12,365 bases of DNA from Nitrososphaeraceae archaeon (GCA_030038695.1 JASHSN010000226.1:1-12365), one strand, 5' to 3'; numbered from the stretch's first letter, positions 5,564 through 12,365 are shown. Notes: generated from the letters alone by a model not told the origin. Numbers and translations are program-made.

Positions 5564-7720
5564 ATGGAACAGTTGAGTCATGATAATTATCCAATGCAAG
5601 TGGAATCTCCAAGAGATGGGGTGTTGGAGTCCGCTTCAAAAAGAGTTAGGATGATTTTCTCTGTTATGGCTAGTCCTAACCGAATTGATATTCTTCGTAT
5701 TTTAAATTCAAAGGGCCCGCTTACATATTCAGAGTTAAAATCTTTAGCTGGATTTAAATCGAAAAAGGAATCTGGTAAATTCGCCTATCACTTGCGAAAA
5801 CTTCTTAGACAGTCCCTTGTAGCACTCAACAAGGCGGAACGTCGCTATACGATAACTAATCTAGGCAAGCTTGTGCTAAGCCTTGCCAGACAGATCGAGG
5901 AAAGGTCGATAATCGAAAGTGGAAAAATGTATGTTAGGACCACTAAGCCGTCTATTGAAGAATTTAACTCCAATAAAATAATTCAGTCACTGGTAAGGGA
6001 GGCAAATATGCCTCTTGAACAGGCACATAAGATAACAGAAGAAGTCGAGAATAAGATATACAAATTTCAGGCCATTTATCTTACATCATCACTGATTCGC
6101 GAGACGGTGAACTCTGTTTTAATTGAACATGGGCATGAGGAATATAGAAATAAATTGGCTAGATTAGGCCTTCCAGCATCTGAAATTGTTGAGATGTTGA
6201 GTAATGCAGACTCGGCAACGAACGGTCTTGAAACCCTAATGTTAAAAGCCTCACATTCAATATTTTCCGAACATCTTCTGATCAATACTCTTCCTAAAGA
6301 CATTGCGGATATGCATTTGGCTGGCGAGATGAATATATCTAATAGTGGAACTTGGGGATTGATCCCTGACACCATTTTTCTAGACATCGCTGACCTTCGT
6401 GAGAATGCGCTGGATCTTAAAGGGAAATTTTTGAACGTATCAAGGGTTTATCTTCCGGGTATCAATAATTCTAGCGACTTTGAGACTTGCCTATCATTGA
6501 TGATTTCTCTCCTGAGTAGAGAAGCCTCAACAGAAGTGGTATTTGAGGGCATTCTTCCAATGATTTTAAAGCAAATGAAGGAGCCTGAGAAAATAGAATC
6601 AAGATTTGCTAATGCACTTATGCTATCTTCAATAGCCCCTAGTCATACCCAGTCAGGATTACCACTCACCACAATAACAATTCCCACTGTTGGACAGGAC
6701 GCTACGTTAGTTGCTGCCTTATTGAACGGTTATCGGAGATACGTAGAATCTACTCCTATCCCTCGCATTGGCCTCTCGTTGGTCTATCGTGATATGGACG
6801 ATCAACTTAACCAGCTTAGCTATCATTTAGACCACATCTTGTCTGTGGTAAGAAGCGGCGGCATCATCTCGCTTTCTCATGACGAGGGATTAAGAGCAAA
6901 TAACGGTATCCGAAAAGCAATGGGAAAACGCTCCGGTACTGCTGCAACTCTTCAATCGCTCTCCATTAATCTGCCAAGACTTGCATACCAGTCGAACAAA
7001 GATGAAACTTATTTCAGAGCTAGACTCGCTTTGATGATGAAGCCCGCGATAGCAGCGCTCAATATTAGGAGGAAGGCTGTCATAGACCTTATTAGAAAAG
7101 GCACTGCTCCTGCTCTCAGTATCAATACTGACTTTATGCAGAGTGGGACAACAAGTCTCGTAATTAACCTTGTAGGTGCCCAGGAATCTGTTAGTGATAT
7201 CTTGGGATATCAGCCTAAGAACAATGGGATGGAGGTTTTGCAGAAAGTACTGAAGACCTCTGTAGATGTTGCTATCGATCAGGGGAGATCTATGGGAGCA
7301 GACGCAGTAGGTGTTGCAATGGTATCCGATGACGGCGCTGCTAGGTTCGCAGCTCTAGATTCAGATAAATATGGAAGGGGATATTTGAATTCGACTCAAA
7401 ATTCAACCACGTATTCGCAGGGATTAACTTTGTATGGTGAACAATTAATTTCATCCAATGATGACAATTCTGGTTCTGTGATAGAAGAATGTCTTTCAAT
7501 CGATAAGCTTCTGACTGGTGGGCTATCTGTGAGTCTTGATGTCACAGAGCTCGCTTCGAATAATCTGCGCCTAGGACAGGCAATCGAAGCAGCATCGCGT
7601 ATCCCATTTTTCCGTCCAGTTATGAAGCTCATGGTATGCAATAGCTGTGGAAAAAGAGAGTCGGGATATTTGGAAAGATGTGGATTCTGCAGGTCGAATA
7701 ACGTTCTGCCGATTCGTTAA
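5564..7720 (+). CDS. Winged-helix + ATP-cone + catalytically dead NrdD-like protein, candidate nucleotide-sensing regulator
   Basis: 718 residues in three parts. Residues 25-110 are an ArsR-like winged helix (MASPNRIDILRILNSKG, then the KFAYHLRKLL recognition region and a YTITNLGK wing). Residues 122-204 are an ATP-cone (KPSIEEFNSNKIIQSLVREA through RNKLARLGLP), the (d)ATP-sensing domain of reductases and NrdR. Residues 220-690 resemble class III reductase NrdD: DIADMHLAGEMNI, INLPRLAY (468-475), RFAALDSDKYG, GYLNST and LTGG (650-653). A zinc ribbon ends the protein (C692, C695, C706, C709). Class III catalysis needs a glycyl radical after that ribbon and active-site cysteines. Here only nine residues follow C709, with no glycine, and the body has only C309 and C643. 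I infer a regulator of dNTP supply, most likely of nrdJ next door; the target is not shown by sequence. Domain calls are firmer than the role. Confidence 0.82.
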   Translation: MEQLSHDNYPMQVESPRDGVLESASKRVRMIFSVMASPNRIDILRILNSKGPLTYSELKSLAGFKSKKESGKFAYHLRKLLRQSLVALNKAERRYTITNLGKLVLSLARQIEERSIIESGKMYVRTTKPSIEEFNSNKIIQSLVREANMPLEQAHKITEEVENKIYKFQAIYLTSSLIRETVNSVLIEHGHEEYRNKLARLGLPASEIVEMLSNADSATNGLETLMLKASHSIFSEHLLINTLPKDIADMHLAGEMNISNSGTWGLIPDTIFLDIADLRENALDLKGKFLNVSRVYLPGINNSSDFETCLSLMISLLSREASTEVVFEGILPMILKQMKEPEKIESRFANALMLSSIAPSHTQSGLPLTTITIPTVGQDATLVAALLNGYRRYVESTPIPRIGLSLVYRDMDDQLNQLSYHLDHILSVVRSGGIISLSHDEGLRANNGIRKAMGKRSGTAATLQSLSINLPRLAYQSNKDETYFRARLALMMKPAIAALNIRRKAVIDLIRKGTAPALSINTDFMQSGTTSLVINLVGAQESVSDILGYQPKNNGMEVLQKVLKTSVDVAIDQGRSMGADAVGVAMVSDDGAARFAALDSDKYGRGYLNSTQNSTTYSQGLTLYGEQLISSNDDNSGSVIEECLSIDKLLTGGLSVSLDVTELASNNLRLGQAIEAASRIPFFRPVMKLMVCNSCGKRESGYLERCGFCRSNNVLPIR

Positions 7721-7735
7721 TTTGTTTTGAACAAA
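7721..7735 (+). repeat. Short inverted repeat after the NrdD-like gene
   Basis: TTTGTT (7721-7726) and AACAAA (7730-7735) are perfect reverse complements with a 3-base loop, directly after the stop codon. It may be a weak terminator hairpin or a regulator site. Confidence 0.35.
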
Positions 7736-7768
7736 CTTCGAATATGTGGGTATTTCTCAGACTTCGAA
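7735..7768 (+). repeat. Direct repeat ACTTCGAA x2 upstream of nrdJ
   Basis: ACTTCGAA occurs at 7735-7742 and 7761-7768, 26 bases apart, each holding the palindrome TTCGAA. They are about 130-160 bases before the nrdJ start, so they could be distal regulator sites. Confidence 0.35.
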
Positions 7769-7837
7769 ATTCGGTAGCTATAGATGACATGATTTACAGG
7801 ATGCGACCATTTTTCTTGAGGAAGTTAGCTGTTCTTA

Positions 7838-7881
7838 AATCAACTATTTTTCAGATGAAATACTTCAAATACTTGTTGATT
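7838..7881 (+). repeat. Widely spaced 7-bp inverted repeat in the nrdJ promoter region
   Basis: AATCAAC (7838-7844) and GTTGATT (7875-7881) are perfect reverse complements with a 30-base spacer. The right arm lies inside the tighter inverted repeat at 7864-7890. Such spacing is unusual for a single operator, so this may be chance. Confidence 0.25.
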
Positions 7882-7890
7882 CAATTTGAA
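7864..7890 (+). promoter_or_regulatory. Inverted repeat overlapping the nrdJ core promoter, candidate operator
   Basis: TTCAAAT (7864-7870) and ATTTGAA (7884-7890) are perfect reverse complements with a 13-base spacer and arm centres 20 bases apart, about two helical turns. The left arm is about 28 bases before the nrdJ ATG at 7895, where the TATA box should be (no other strong TATA match is seen), and the right arm ends four bases before the ATG. A dimeric winged-helix protein here would block TBP and the transcription start. The left arm also falls in a tandem AAATACTT repeat (7858-7865 and 7867-7874). Confidence 0.4.
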
Positions 7891-7894
7891 TGTC

Positions 7895-10645
7895 ATGGCC
7901 GGTGTTACTGAGATTAATGACCAGAAAGAGAATTTGATTATTCATATACGAAAGAGAGACGGAAGAGAGGTGGATTTTGAACCACCCAAGATATCGGATG
8001 CGATTTACAAAGCCCTTGTCGCTACAGGTATACCTGATTTTCCACTCTCAGAAAAACTGGCCAAGAAAGTAGTCCAAAAGATGATCCATCATGGATATGG
8101 ATCGACAGAAATTCCAAGTGTCGAGGACGTTCAGGACATGGTGGAATCGATCCTTATCGAAGAAGGCTTGTCTGAGACAGCAAAAGCGTTCATTCTCTAT
8201 AGACACGAGAGACGCAAACTTCGCGACGAAAAGATGAAAATTTTAAACAAGAAAGTTTTAGATGAAGTAGACAAGGTCTTTGACATTAATTCTCTGAGGG
8301 TTTTAGCCGCTCGCTATCTGCTGAGGGATGACAATAATGAAATAATAGAAGGTCCGAAGCAAATGTTCGAAAGAGTAGCTACTCTTGTGGCCATTCCAGA
8401 TATCATGCATGATGCTCGCGTGTTTGCTTTATCGACTGACAAGAAACCTAACCGAAGCGGAGAGGAAGCAGAAAAATATTATTACAAATTGAATTACTTT
8501 GATCTTAAGCTAAAAATTGGCAAATATTATTTGAACAAGTATCATTTCGAATCGATAATTAGGCATTACGTTGAACTTGCAAAAGAAGGACATACGAAAA
8601 TCTCGTTCAAGGAATTACTTACATTAATCGCTGAAGGTAAGTTTGCATCGTTTGCAGAAAGAATAAAAGAATATTATAATCTAATGGTATCGAGAGACTT
8701 TCTTCCAAACACGCCAACATTAATGAATGCGGGTGCACGCCTAGGCCAGCTCTCTGCCTGCTTTGTTCTTGATATGCCAGATGATATGCAAGCCATAATG
8801 AAGTCATCGACAGATGCTGCAATGATCTTCAAATCTGGAGGAGGCGTAGGCATAAACTATTCCAACCTACGACCTGAAGGAGATATAGTGGCGTCAACTT
8901 CAGGTGTCGCCTCTGGGCCCACATCTTTTATGAAAATTATAGATACCATTACGGATGTTGTGAAGCAGGGTGGAAAGCGACGAGGAGCAAACATGGGTAT
9001 TTTGGACGTTTGGCACCCTGATGTAGAAAAGTTCGTAACAGCCAAAACAAAACCCGGCGCTTTTGAGAACTTTAACGTAAGCGTCGGTTTCTGGGATGAT
9101 TTTTGGCTATCCCTTATAAATAAGGACAACGTAAAGTATACACTACGCAATCCCAGAACCGGTGAGCCTATAAAGCAAATTGATTCACATGCCCTAATGG
9201 ATCTGATTTCTTTCAGCGCCTGGAAGAGCGCTGAACCGGGCATTATTTTCTTTGACAACATAAATAAATACAATCCATGTATCAACGCCAAGGGCGGCCC
9301 AATACGCGCAACTAATCCCTGCGGCGAACAATCACTATATCCCAATGAATCCTGTAATTTAGGCTCAATAAATCTTGCGAACTTTGTAAAACGTAAAGCA
9401 GACGGAATCTATGAATTCGACTGGCAGAGGTATGAGCAAACTATTAGGCTCGCATCAAGGTTTCTAGATAATATCATTGATATAAACAAGTATCCTATCG
9501 AAGAAATTGATGCTAACACGAAGCTCACTAGACGAATCGGCCTCGGAATAATGGGCCTAGCAGATCTTCTTTTCTTGCTCAGAATCCCCTACAATTCAAA
9601 GCCTGGTTATGAATTTATGAATAAATTAGCAGAAGCTATGTCATACTATAGCATGGAAGAAAGTGTCGCCATAGCTAAGACAAGAGGCGCATTTCCCCTG
9701 TTCGGAGAGACGGATTATGTCAAGGGGAGAATCCCTGTTGCAGGCTACTATGAACTACCAAATGAGCTACATACATACGACTGGAAATCGCTTATTGAAA
9801 AGATCAAAAAACATGGGATTAGAAACTCTTGGACCTCTACTATAGCTCCCACAGGCAGTTTGTCGATGATAGCTGACACATCAAATGGAATTGAACCTAT
9901 GTTTGCTGTTGTTTTTGAAAAACGCGTTACGGTTGGCAGATTCTTTTATACGAATAGAATTTTTGAAGGCGCATTAAGAGAAAATAGTCTATACGACGAT
10001 GAAATACTTGGTAAGATTTCCAATAATTACGGTTCCACACGCGGCCTTCATGATGTCCCTGGATGGATGCAGAAGATCTTCGTTACTGCAATCGACATCC
10101 ACTGGATCGATCATTTAGTGGCACAAGCAACATGGCAGAAGTGGATTGCTAACGCAATTGCTAAGACGATTAATATGCCTGGAGACGTAACTGCCGAAGA
10201 CGTAAAGTGCGCATATCTACTATCACATGATCTAGGCTTAAAGGGGATTACTGTATACAGAGATGGCTCAAGACACGAACAAGTTCTTCACATTACAGGT
10301 GACAACACTAGAGAACGCAGATTTTCCGTTGCTCCAAGTCGATATGCAGTAGACTATATACATGAAAATGTTTCCGAACCCTATGTGCTTAGGTCATTAG
10401 AACAAATCTTGAAGGATACTTCACCAGATCAGAACGAACTACTCGATAAAGACCTATTGAGTCTAGAACACCAACAACATTCCGAAATTGAACCAGCTAG
10501 CGCTTTGACGCATCCTGGTCCTTCAAGCTCACAAGAAGAGTTATCGGAGGATGGACAATGTCCTTCTTGTCAAGCAAAATTAATAATAAGTGAAGGATGC
10601 GATCTCTGCATCGAATGCGGTTTTAGTAGCTGCATATCTGGTTAA
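7895..10645 (+). CDS. nrdJ: Adenosylcobalamin-dependent (class II) ribonucleotide reductase
   Basis: 916 residues. This enzyme reduces ribonucleotides to deoxyribonucleotides with a thiyl radical generated from coenzyme B12 and needs no oxygen or second subunit. Residues about 14-112 form an ATP-cone (IRKRDGREVDFEPPKISDAI), the dATP/ATP activity switch. The catalytic barrel shows FLPNTPTLMNAG, then C289 in LSACFVLD (redox partner C487 in SCNLGSINL), SGGGVGINYSNLRPEGD, the N474-x-C476-x-E478 triad in NPCGEQ, and APTGSLSMIADTSNGIEP (651-668). After DLGLKGITVYRDGSR the catalytic core ends. An 80-90 residue Ser/Glu-rich linker leads to a Cys-rich tail with six Cys (889-913), which would re-reduce the active-site disulphide. 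I chose ATG 7895 over an in-frame TTG at 7886, which adds only three residues. The gene follows the winged-helix/NrdD-like gene by 174 bases and probably has its own promoter. Confidence 0.95.
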   Translation: MAGVTEINDQKENLIIHIRKRDGREVDFEPPKISDAIYKALVATGIPDFPLSEKLAKKVVQKMIHHGYGSTEIPSVEDVQDMVESILIEEGLSETAKAFILYRHERRKLRDEKMKILNKKVLDEVDKVFDINSLRVLAARYLLRDDNNEIIEGPKQMFERVATLVAIPDIMHDARVFALSTDKKPNRSGEEAEKYYYKLNYFDLKLKIGKYYLNKYHFESIIRHYVELAKEGHTKISFKELLTLIAEGKFASFAERIKEYYNLMVSRDFLPNTPTLMNAGARLGQLSACFVLDMPDDMQAIMKSSTDAAMIFKSGGGVGINYSNLRPEGDIVASTSGVASGPTSFMKIIDTITDVVKQGGKRRGANMGILDVWHPDVEKFVTAKTKPGAFENFNVSVGFWDDFWLSLINKDNVKYTLRNPRTGEPIKQIDSHALMDLISFSAWKSAEPGIIFFDNINKYNPCINAKGGPIRATNPCGEQSLYPNESCNLGSINLANFVKRKADGIYEFDWQRYEQTIRLASRFLDNIIDINKYPIEEIDANTKLTRRIGLGIMGLADLLFLLRIPYNSKPGYEFMNKLAEAMSYYSMEESVAIAKTRGAFPLFGETDYVKGRIPVAGYYELPNELHTYDWKSLIEKIKKHGIRNSWTSTIAPTGSLSMIADTSNGIEPMFAVVFEKRVTVGRFFYTNRIFEGALRENSLYDDEILGKISNNYGSTRGLHDVPGWMQKIFVTAIDIHWIDHLVAQATWQKWIANAIAKTINMPGDVTAEDVKCAYLLSHDLGLKGITVYRDGSRHEQVLHITGDNTRERRFSVAPSRYAVDYIHENVSEPYVLRSLEQILKDTSPDQNELLDKDLLSLEHQQHSEIEPASALTHPGPSSSQEELSEDGQCPSCQAKLIISEGCDLCIECGFSSCISG

Positions 10646-10671
10646 ACGAGACTACTACGAAGTATAGTAAC

Positions 10672-10681
10672 GATTATAATC
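10672..10681 (+). promoter_or_regulatory. TATA-like box for the 46-residue RHH-like gene
   Basis: GATTATAATC, itself a near-perfect palindrome, is centred about 32 bases before the ATG at 10709. No Shine-Dalgarno sequence precedes that ATG. Confidence 0.4.
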
Positions 10682-10708
10682 AGTAACCAATCCAATTTGT
10701 ATTGAAAA

Positions 10709-10849
10709 ATGAACCAAAGCTCCAAAAAAAATATGCCTATTTGCCTTAGGGTAGAACAGTTAAAGATCGTCGAGCAATATGCAAAGAGCAAAGGCCTATT
10801 GAATGCAGGTCAAGCTATTGAGCAATTGATGAATTGTTGTGCTAATTAG
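10709..10849 (+). CDS. Small ribbon-helix-helix-like miniprotein
   Basis: 46 residues. The order is a short basic N-terminus, a strand-like PICLRVE, a helix QLKIVEQYAKSKGL and a second helix AGQAIEQLMN, the strand-helix-helix plan of CopG/Arc-type dimeric DNA-binding proteins (compare the common pattern LRV-x4-L-x3-EYAKxKG-x4-AIxxL). RHH proteins bind DNA by inserting the paired strand into the major groove, here ICLRV. ATG 10709 is preferred because of its TATA-like box; M9 is an alternative but would leave almost nothing before the strand. No partner toxin gene is adjacent, so a stand-alone regulator is more likely than an antitoxin. The length is below the usual for annotation, and support is the pattern alone. 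Confidence 0.55.
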   Translation: MNQSSKKNMPICLRVEQLKIVEQYAKSKGLLNAGQAIEQLMNCCAN

Positions 10850-10881
10850 CAGGATATTGGTTATGTCTGTACTACATCCGC

Positions 10882-10891
10882 ATAAAGTTAA
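10882..10891 (+). promoter_or_regulatory. TATA-like box for the acidic-tailed hypothetical gene
   Basis: ATAAAGTTAA is centred about 25 bases before the ATG at 10911, a spacing that fits a leaderless transcript. Confidence 0.4.
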
Positions 10892-10910
10892 AAATTCGTA
10901 AATCAGTAAT

Positions 10911-11366
10911 ATGGGCAGGGCAAAGACCGATTCTAAAAAACCGAGCGAAGAAAAGCTCCCAGAATGGGCAGAACAGGAAATTAAGTCAGTTCAGTTTGGA
11001 GCCGAACAAGTTATCAAGAGAACAGGATATATTTTGGATACTTACGAGAACGACTACAAGATTGATATCCAGCTTTACGAGCCACTGCCTGACAGCAGGA
11101 CTATTATCGAGGGATTAGATGTCCCTAAGCCCATGAATATCGGCGATTTTAGGAAAGGATTCGTATATGAATTTGAGATAAAGATTTACAAGGGCGATTT
11201 AAGTGGTAGACTAGTTGAGTTTTTGAAAACGAATTTTTCACTAGATATGGACGCAATTTATCGCTTTGAACTGAAAGACCTGCAGCTCATGGATGTCGAG
11301 TCCGATGTCTCTTCACCCCTGCCAATGTCTGCTGAAGGAGACGCAGATGAGGCCGATGACCTGTAG
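10911..11366 (+). CDS. Hypothetical protein with basic N-terminus and acidic tail
   Basis: 151 residues; I do not recognise the family. Residues 1-15 are basic (MGRAKTDSKKPS) and likely disordered. A helix follows (LPEWAEQEIKSVQFGAEQVIKR, 16-37), then a beta-rich stretch: YKIDIQLYEPLP (49-60), FRKGFVYEFEIKIYKG (80-95) and YRFELKDLQLMDVE (117-130). The last 20 residues are acidic (EGDADEADDL). There is no membrane segment, signal peptide or cysteine. The even strand spacing and the basic/acidic ends recall a small OB-fold or nucleic-acid-associated protein, but that is a guess. It has its own TATA-like box and converges on the LPG_synthase_TM-family gene. The codon pattern and the promoter make it very likely real. 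Confidence 0.7.
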   Translation: MGRAKTDSKKPSEEKLPEWAEQEIKSVQFGAEQVIKRTGYILDTYENDYKIDIQLYEPLPDSRTIIEGLDVPKPMNIGDFRKGFVYEFEIKIYKGDLSGRLVEFLKTNFSLDMDAIYRFELKDLQLMDVESDVSSPLPMSAEGDADEADDL

Positions 11367-11498
11367 TGAACAAACTCAATAGTTAACGATCACACCGCTT
11401 GATGGATACAATTCAAGTTTTCTGATTCTCTGACATGCCCATTCAGGTAGCAACATCCATGACCCATTACATTCCTATATTAGGATGACTATAATTTT
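11367..11498. other. Intergenic region between convergent genes
   Basis: This gap holds no gene. A short T-run (GTTTTC, 11418-11423) could end the plus-strand transcript, and no clear hairpin is seen for the minus-strand gene. Confidence 0.3.
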
Positions 11499-12365
11499 CT
11501 ACCTTCCAGGTTCTACATTATCGTCAGTAGTAGTAGTCTTTTTGTTATTATTGCGCATATTCCATAGATTATTTTTCTTTGTTAGCGCTTTGAGAGAACT
11601 ATTAGTCATCGTTAGTCGCATGAGCGCAATCCACATTATAACCAGTGGCACGTGATATGATGCTATTCTCCAAGCTATGATGAGGCTTAGGTGTGAATCA
11701 TTAACTACATTATGAAAAGATGGAATTCCTGTAAAATGAGAAGTATATGCCCACATCCCTAGCTCTGCAAGTCCAGAACCTCCAATCGTGATTGGTAATG
11801 TCGACAAAGCAGTAGAAGCCGAAGTTGCCATTAGAGAATCAAATAACCCCAACCTAAAGCCGACAGCATTTGCCAATATCAGGAACGACACACCTTGCAA
11901 CAAAAATGCAATAAATGTTATTACGATTCCTACGGCAAAGGTCTTTACAGCATTTACAGAATTAAAATTCTGCCTACTCATTTTGCAGAGGTCGGATATT
12001 GCATTATTGGTCGTAGTAATAATTCGCTCTGCCTTTTGTCTGGCGATGAACTTCTGTAATAGTTTCAAGGAAAATGAAGGCAATCTTAGTGTGCGTTTCG
12101 CAGAGAAAACTATCAACAGAAACCAAAAAACAAATGTCGGAATTGCTACCAGGATGACAGCAATGCCTATAAAATAACCTCCGTGGTATAGTGCTAATCC
12201 TCCTGCAATGAAGGCAAGCATAGTACCCACAAAAACGTCGGCAATAATCTCCATTGTAGTAACCCATGCTGCATTCCCAGTAGGCACACCATTTTTGGTT
12301 AAGAAAGCGATTCTAACTATTTCTCCACCTACGTAGGAAGGTGTCGTTTGAGTTACGAATTCTCC
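11499..12365 (-). CDS. LPG_synthase_TM (UPF0104)-family membrane protein, 3' part
   Basis: The frame is open from the window edge (12365) to TAG at 11499, giving 288 residues without the N-terminus. The first visible residues, TPSYVGGEIVRIAFLTKNGVP, match the family motif in which a GGE/GGEA loop is followed by a helix and GVP. Several transmembrane segments are visible (about 40-57, 65-88, 145-168, 180-200, 228-248), with PITIGGSGLAELG (191-203) matching the second conserved P-x-G-G-x-G motif. The family includes flippase-like proteins of glycan and lipid transfer, such as AglD in haloarchaea and the MprF flippase domain. An archaeal role in cell-surface lipid or glycan handling is likely but the substrate is unknown. 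The C-terminal tail is Asn/Lys/Thr-rich. A GTG at 12287 is an internal Val rather than the start, because the homologous motif lies upstream of it. Confidence 0.82.
   Translation of the reverse strand, partial: GEFVTQTTPSYVGGEIVRIAFLTKNGVPTGNAAWVTTMEIIADVFVGTMLAFIAGGLALYHGGYFIGIAVILVAIPTFVFWFLLIVFSAKRTLRLPSFSLKLLQKFIARQKAERIITTTNNAISDLCKMSRQNFNSVNAVKTFAVGIVITFIAFLLQGVSFLILANAVGFRLGLFDSLMATSASTALSTLPITIGGSGLAELGMWAYTSHFTGIPSFHNVVNDSHLSLIIAWRIASYHVPLVIMWIALMRLTMTNSSLKALTKKNNLWNMRNNNKKTTTTDDNVEPGR

Noticed and set aside
5564..7720. Functional anaerobic (class III) ribonucleotide reductase
   Set aside because: There is no glycyl-radical loop and no central active-site cysteine, and no NrdG activase gene lies in the window.
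7886..7894. TTG start for nrdJ
   Set aside because: It adds only three residues and lies inside the right arm of the promoter dyad; ATG 7895 is the simpler start.
7721..7894. Cobalamin riboswitch upstream of nrdJ
   Set aside because: The gap is short, I see no B12-box-like sequence, and the promoter elements lie too near the start to leave a long structured leader.
8857..9345. 162-codon minus-strand frame inside nrdJ
   Set aside because: It is antisense to the most conserved part of the reductase.
11788..12177. 129-codon plus-strand frame opposite the LPG_synthase_TM-family gene
   Set aside because: It is a shadow of a polytopic membrane protein with family motifs on the other strand.

Overview
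The window looks like chromosomal DNA of an ammonia-oxidising-type archaeon (Nitrososphaeria/Thaumarchaeota), moderately AT-rich (about 40% GC by eye). The clues are an ESCRT-III/CdvB cell-division protein, a FUN14-family membrane protein, a thiolase translationally coupled to a DUF35 OB-fold partner, an adenosylcobalamin-dependent ribonucleotide reductase, and promoters with an AT-rich TATA-like box about 25-32 bases before the start codon and no Shine-Dalgarno sequence, which suggests leaderless or short-leader mRNAs. The lineage call is inference from gene content; there is no rRNA, tRNA, CRISPR array, insertion sequence or phage gene in view.

Layout. Positions 1-360 (minus) hold the 5' part of a membrane-anchored LEA14/WHy-like protein, divergent from a FUN14-family protein (541-894, plus). 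A YjgF/RidA-family protein (956-1429, minus) converges on FUN14. A possible 46-residue Cys-rich miniprotein (1602-1742), a nitrilase-superfamily amidohydrolase (2026-2862) and the thiolase/DUF35 pair (3063-4622) follow on the plus strand. The central block (4851-10645, plus) contains cdvB, a 718-residue protein joining a winged helix, an ATP-cone and a decayed class III ribonucleotide reductase (NrdD) body, and class II ribonucleotide reductase nrdJ. After it come a 46-residue ribbon-helix-helix-like miniprotein (10709-10849), an unrecognised acidic-tailed protein (10911-11366), and the 3' part of a polytopic LPG_synthase_TM-family membrane protein (11499-12365, minus) that runs off the window.

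How they may work together. The most interesting unit is the 718-residue protein and its neighbours. It keeps NrdD-type landmarks (an ATP-cone, an NLPRLAY strand, an NST motif, an LTGG motif, a C-terminal zinc ribbon) but lacks a glycyl-radical loop and has no cysteine between residues 310 and 642, so it cannot plausibly carry out class III chemistry. Fused to a DNA-binding winged helix and placed directly upstream of nrdJ, it looks like a nucleotide-sensing transcription factor made from a dead reductase: an archaeal counterpart in concept of bacterial NrdR (zinc ribbon plus ATP-cone). A 7-bp inverted repeat overlaps the nrdJ promoter and start, and another lies just upstream of the regulator's own promoter; both are candidate operators. 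The adjacent cdvB raises the possibility that division and dNTP supply are controlled together.

Most intergenic stretches are 60-285 bases and hold only promoter-like elements and short inverted repeats. No gene-free stretch exceeds 300 bases.
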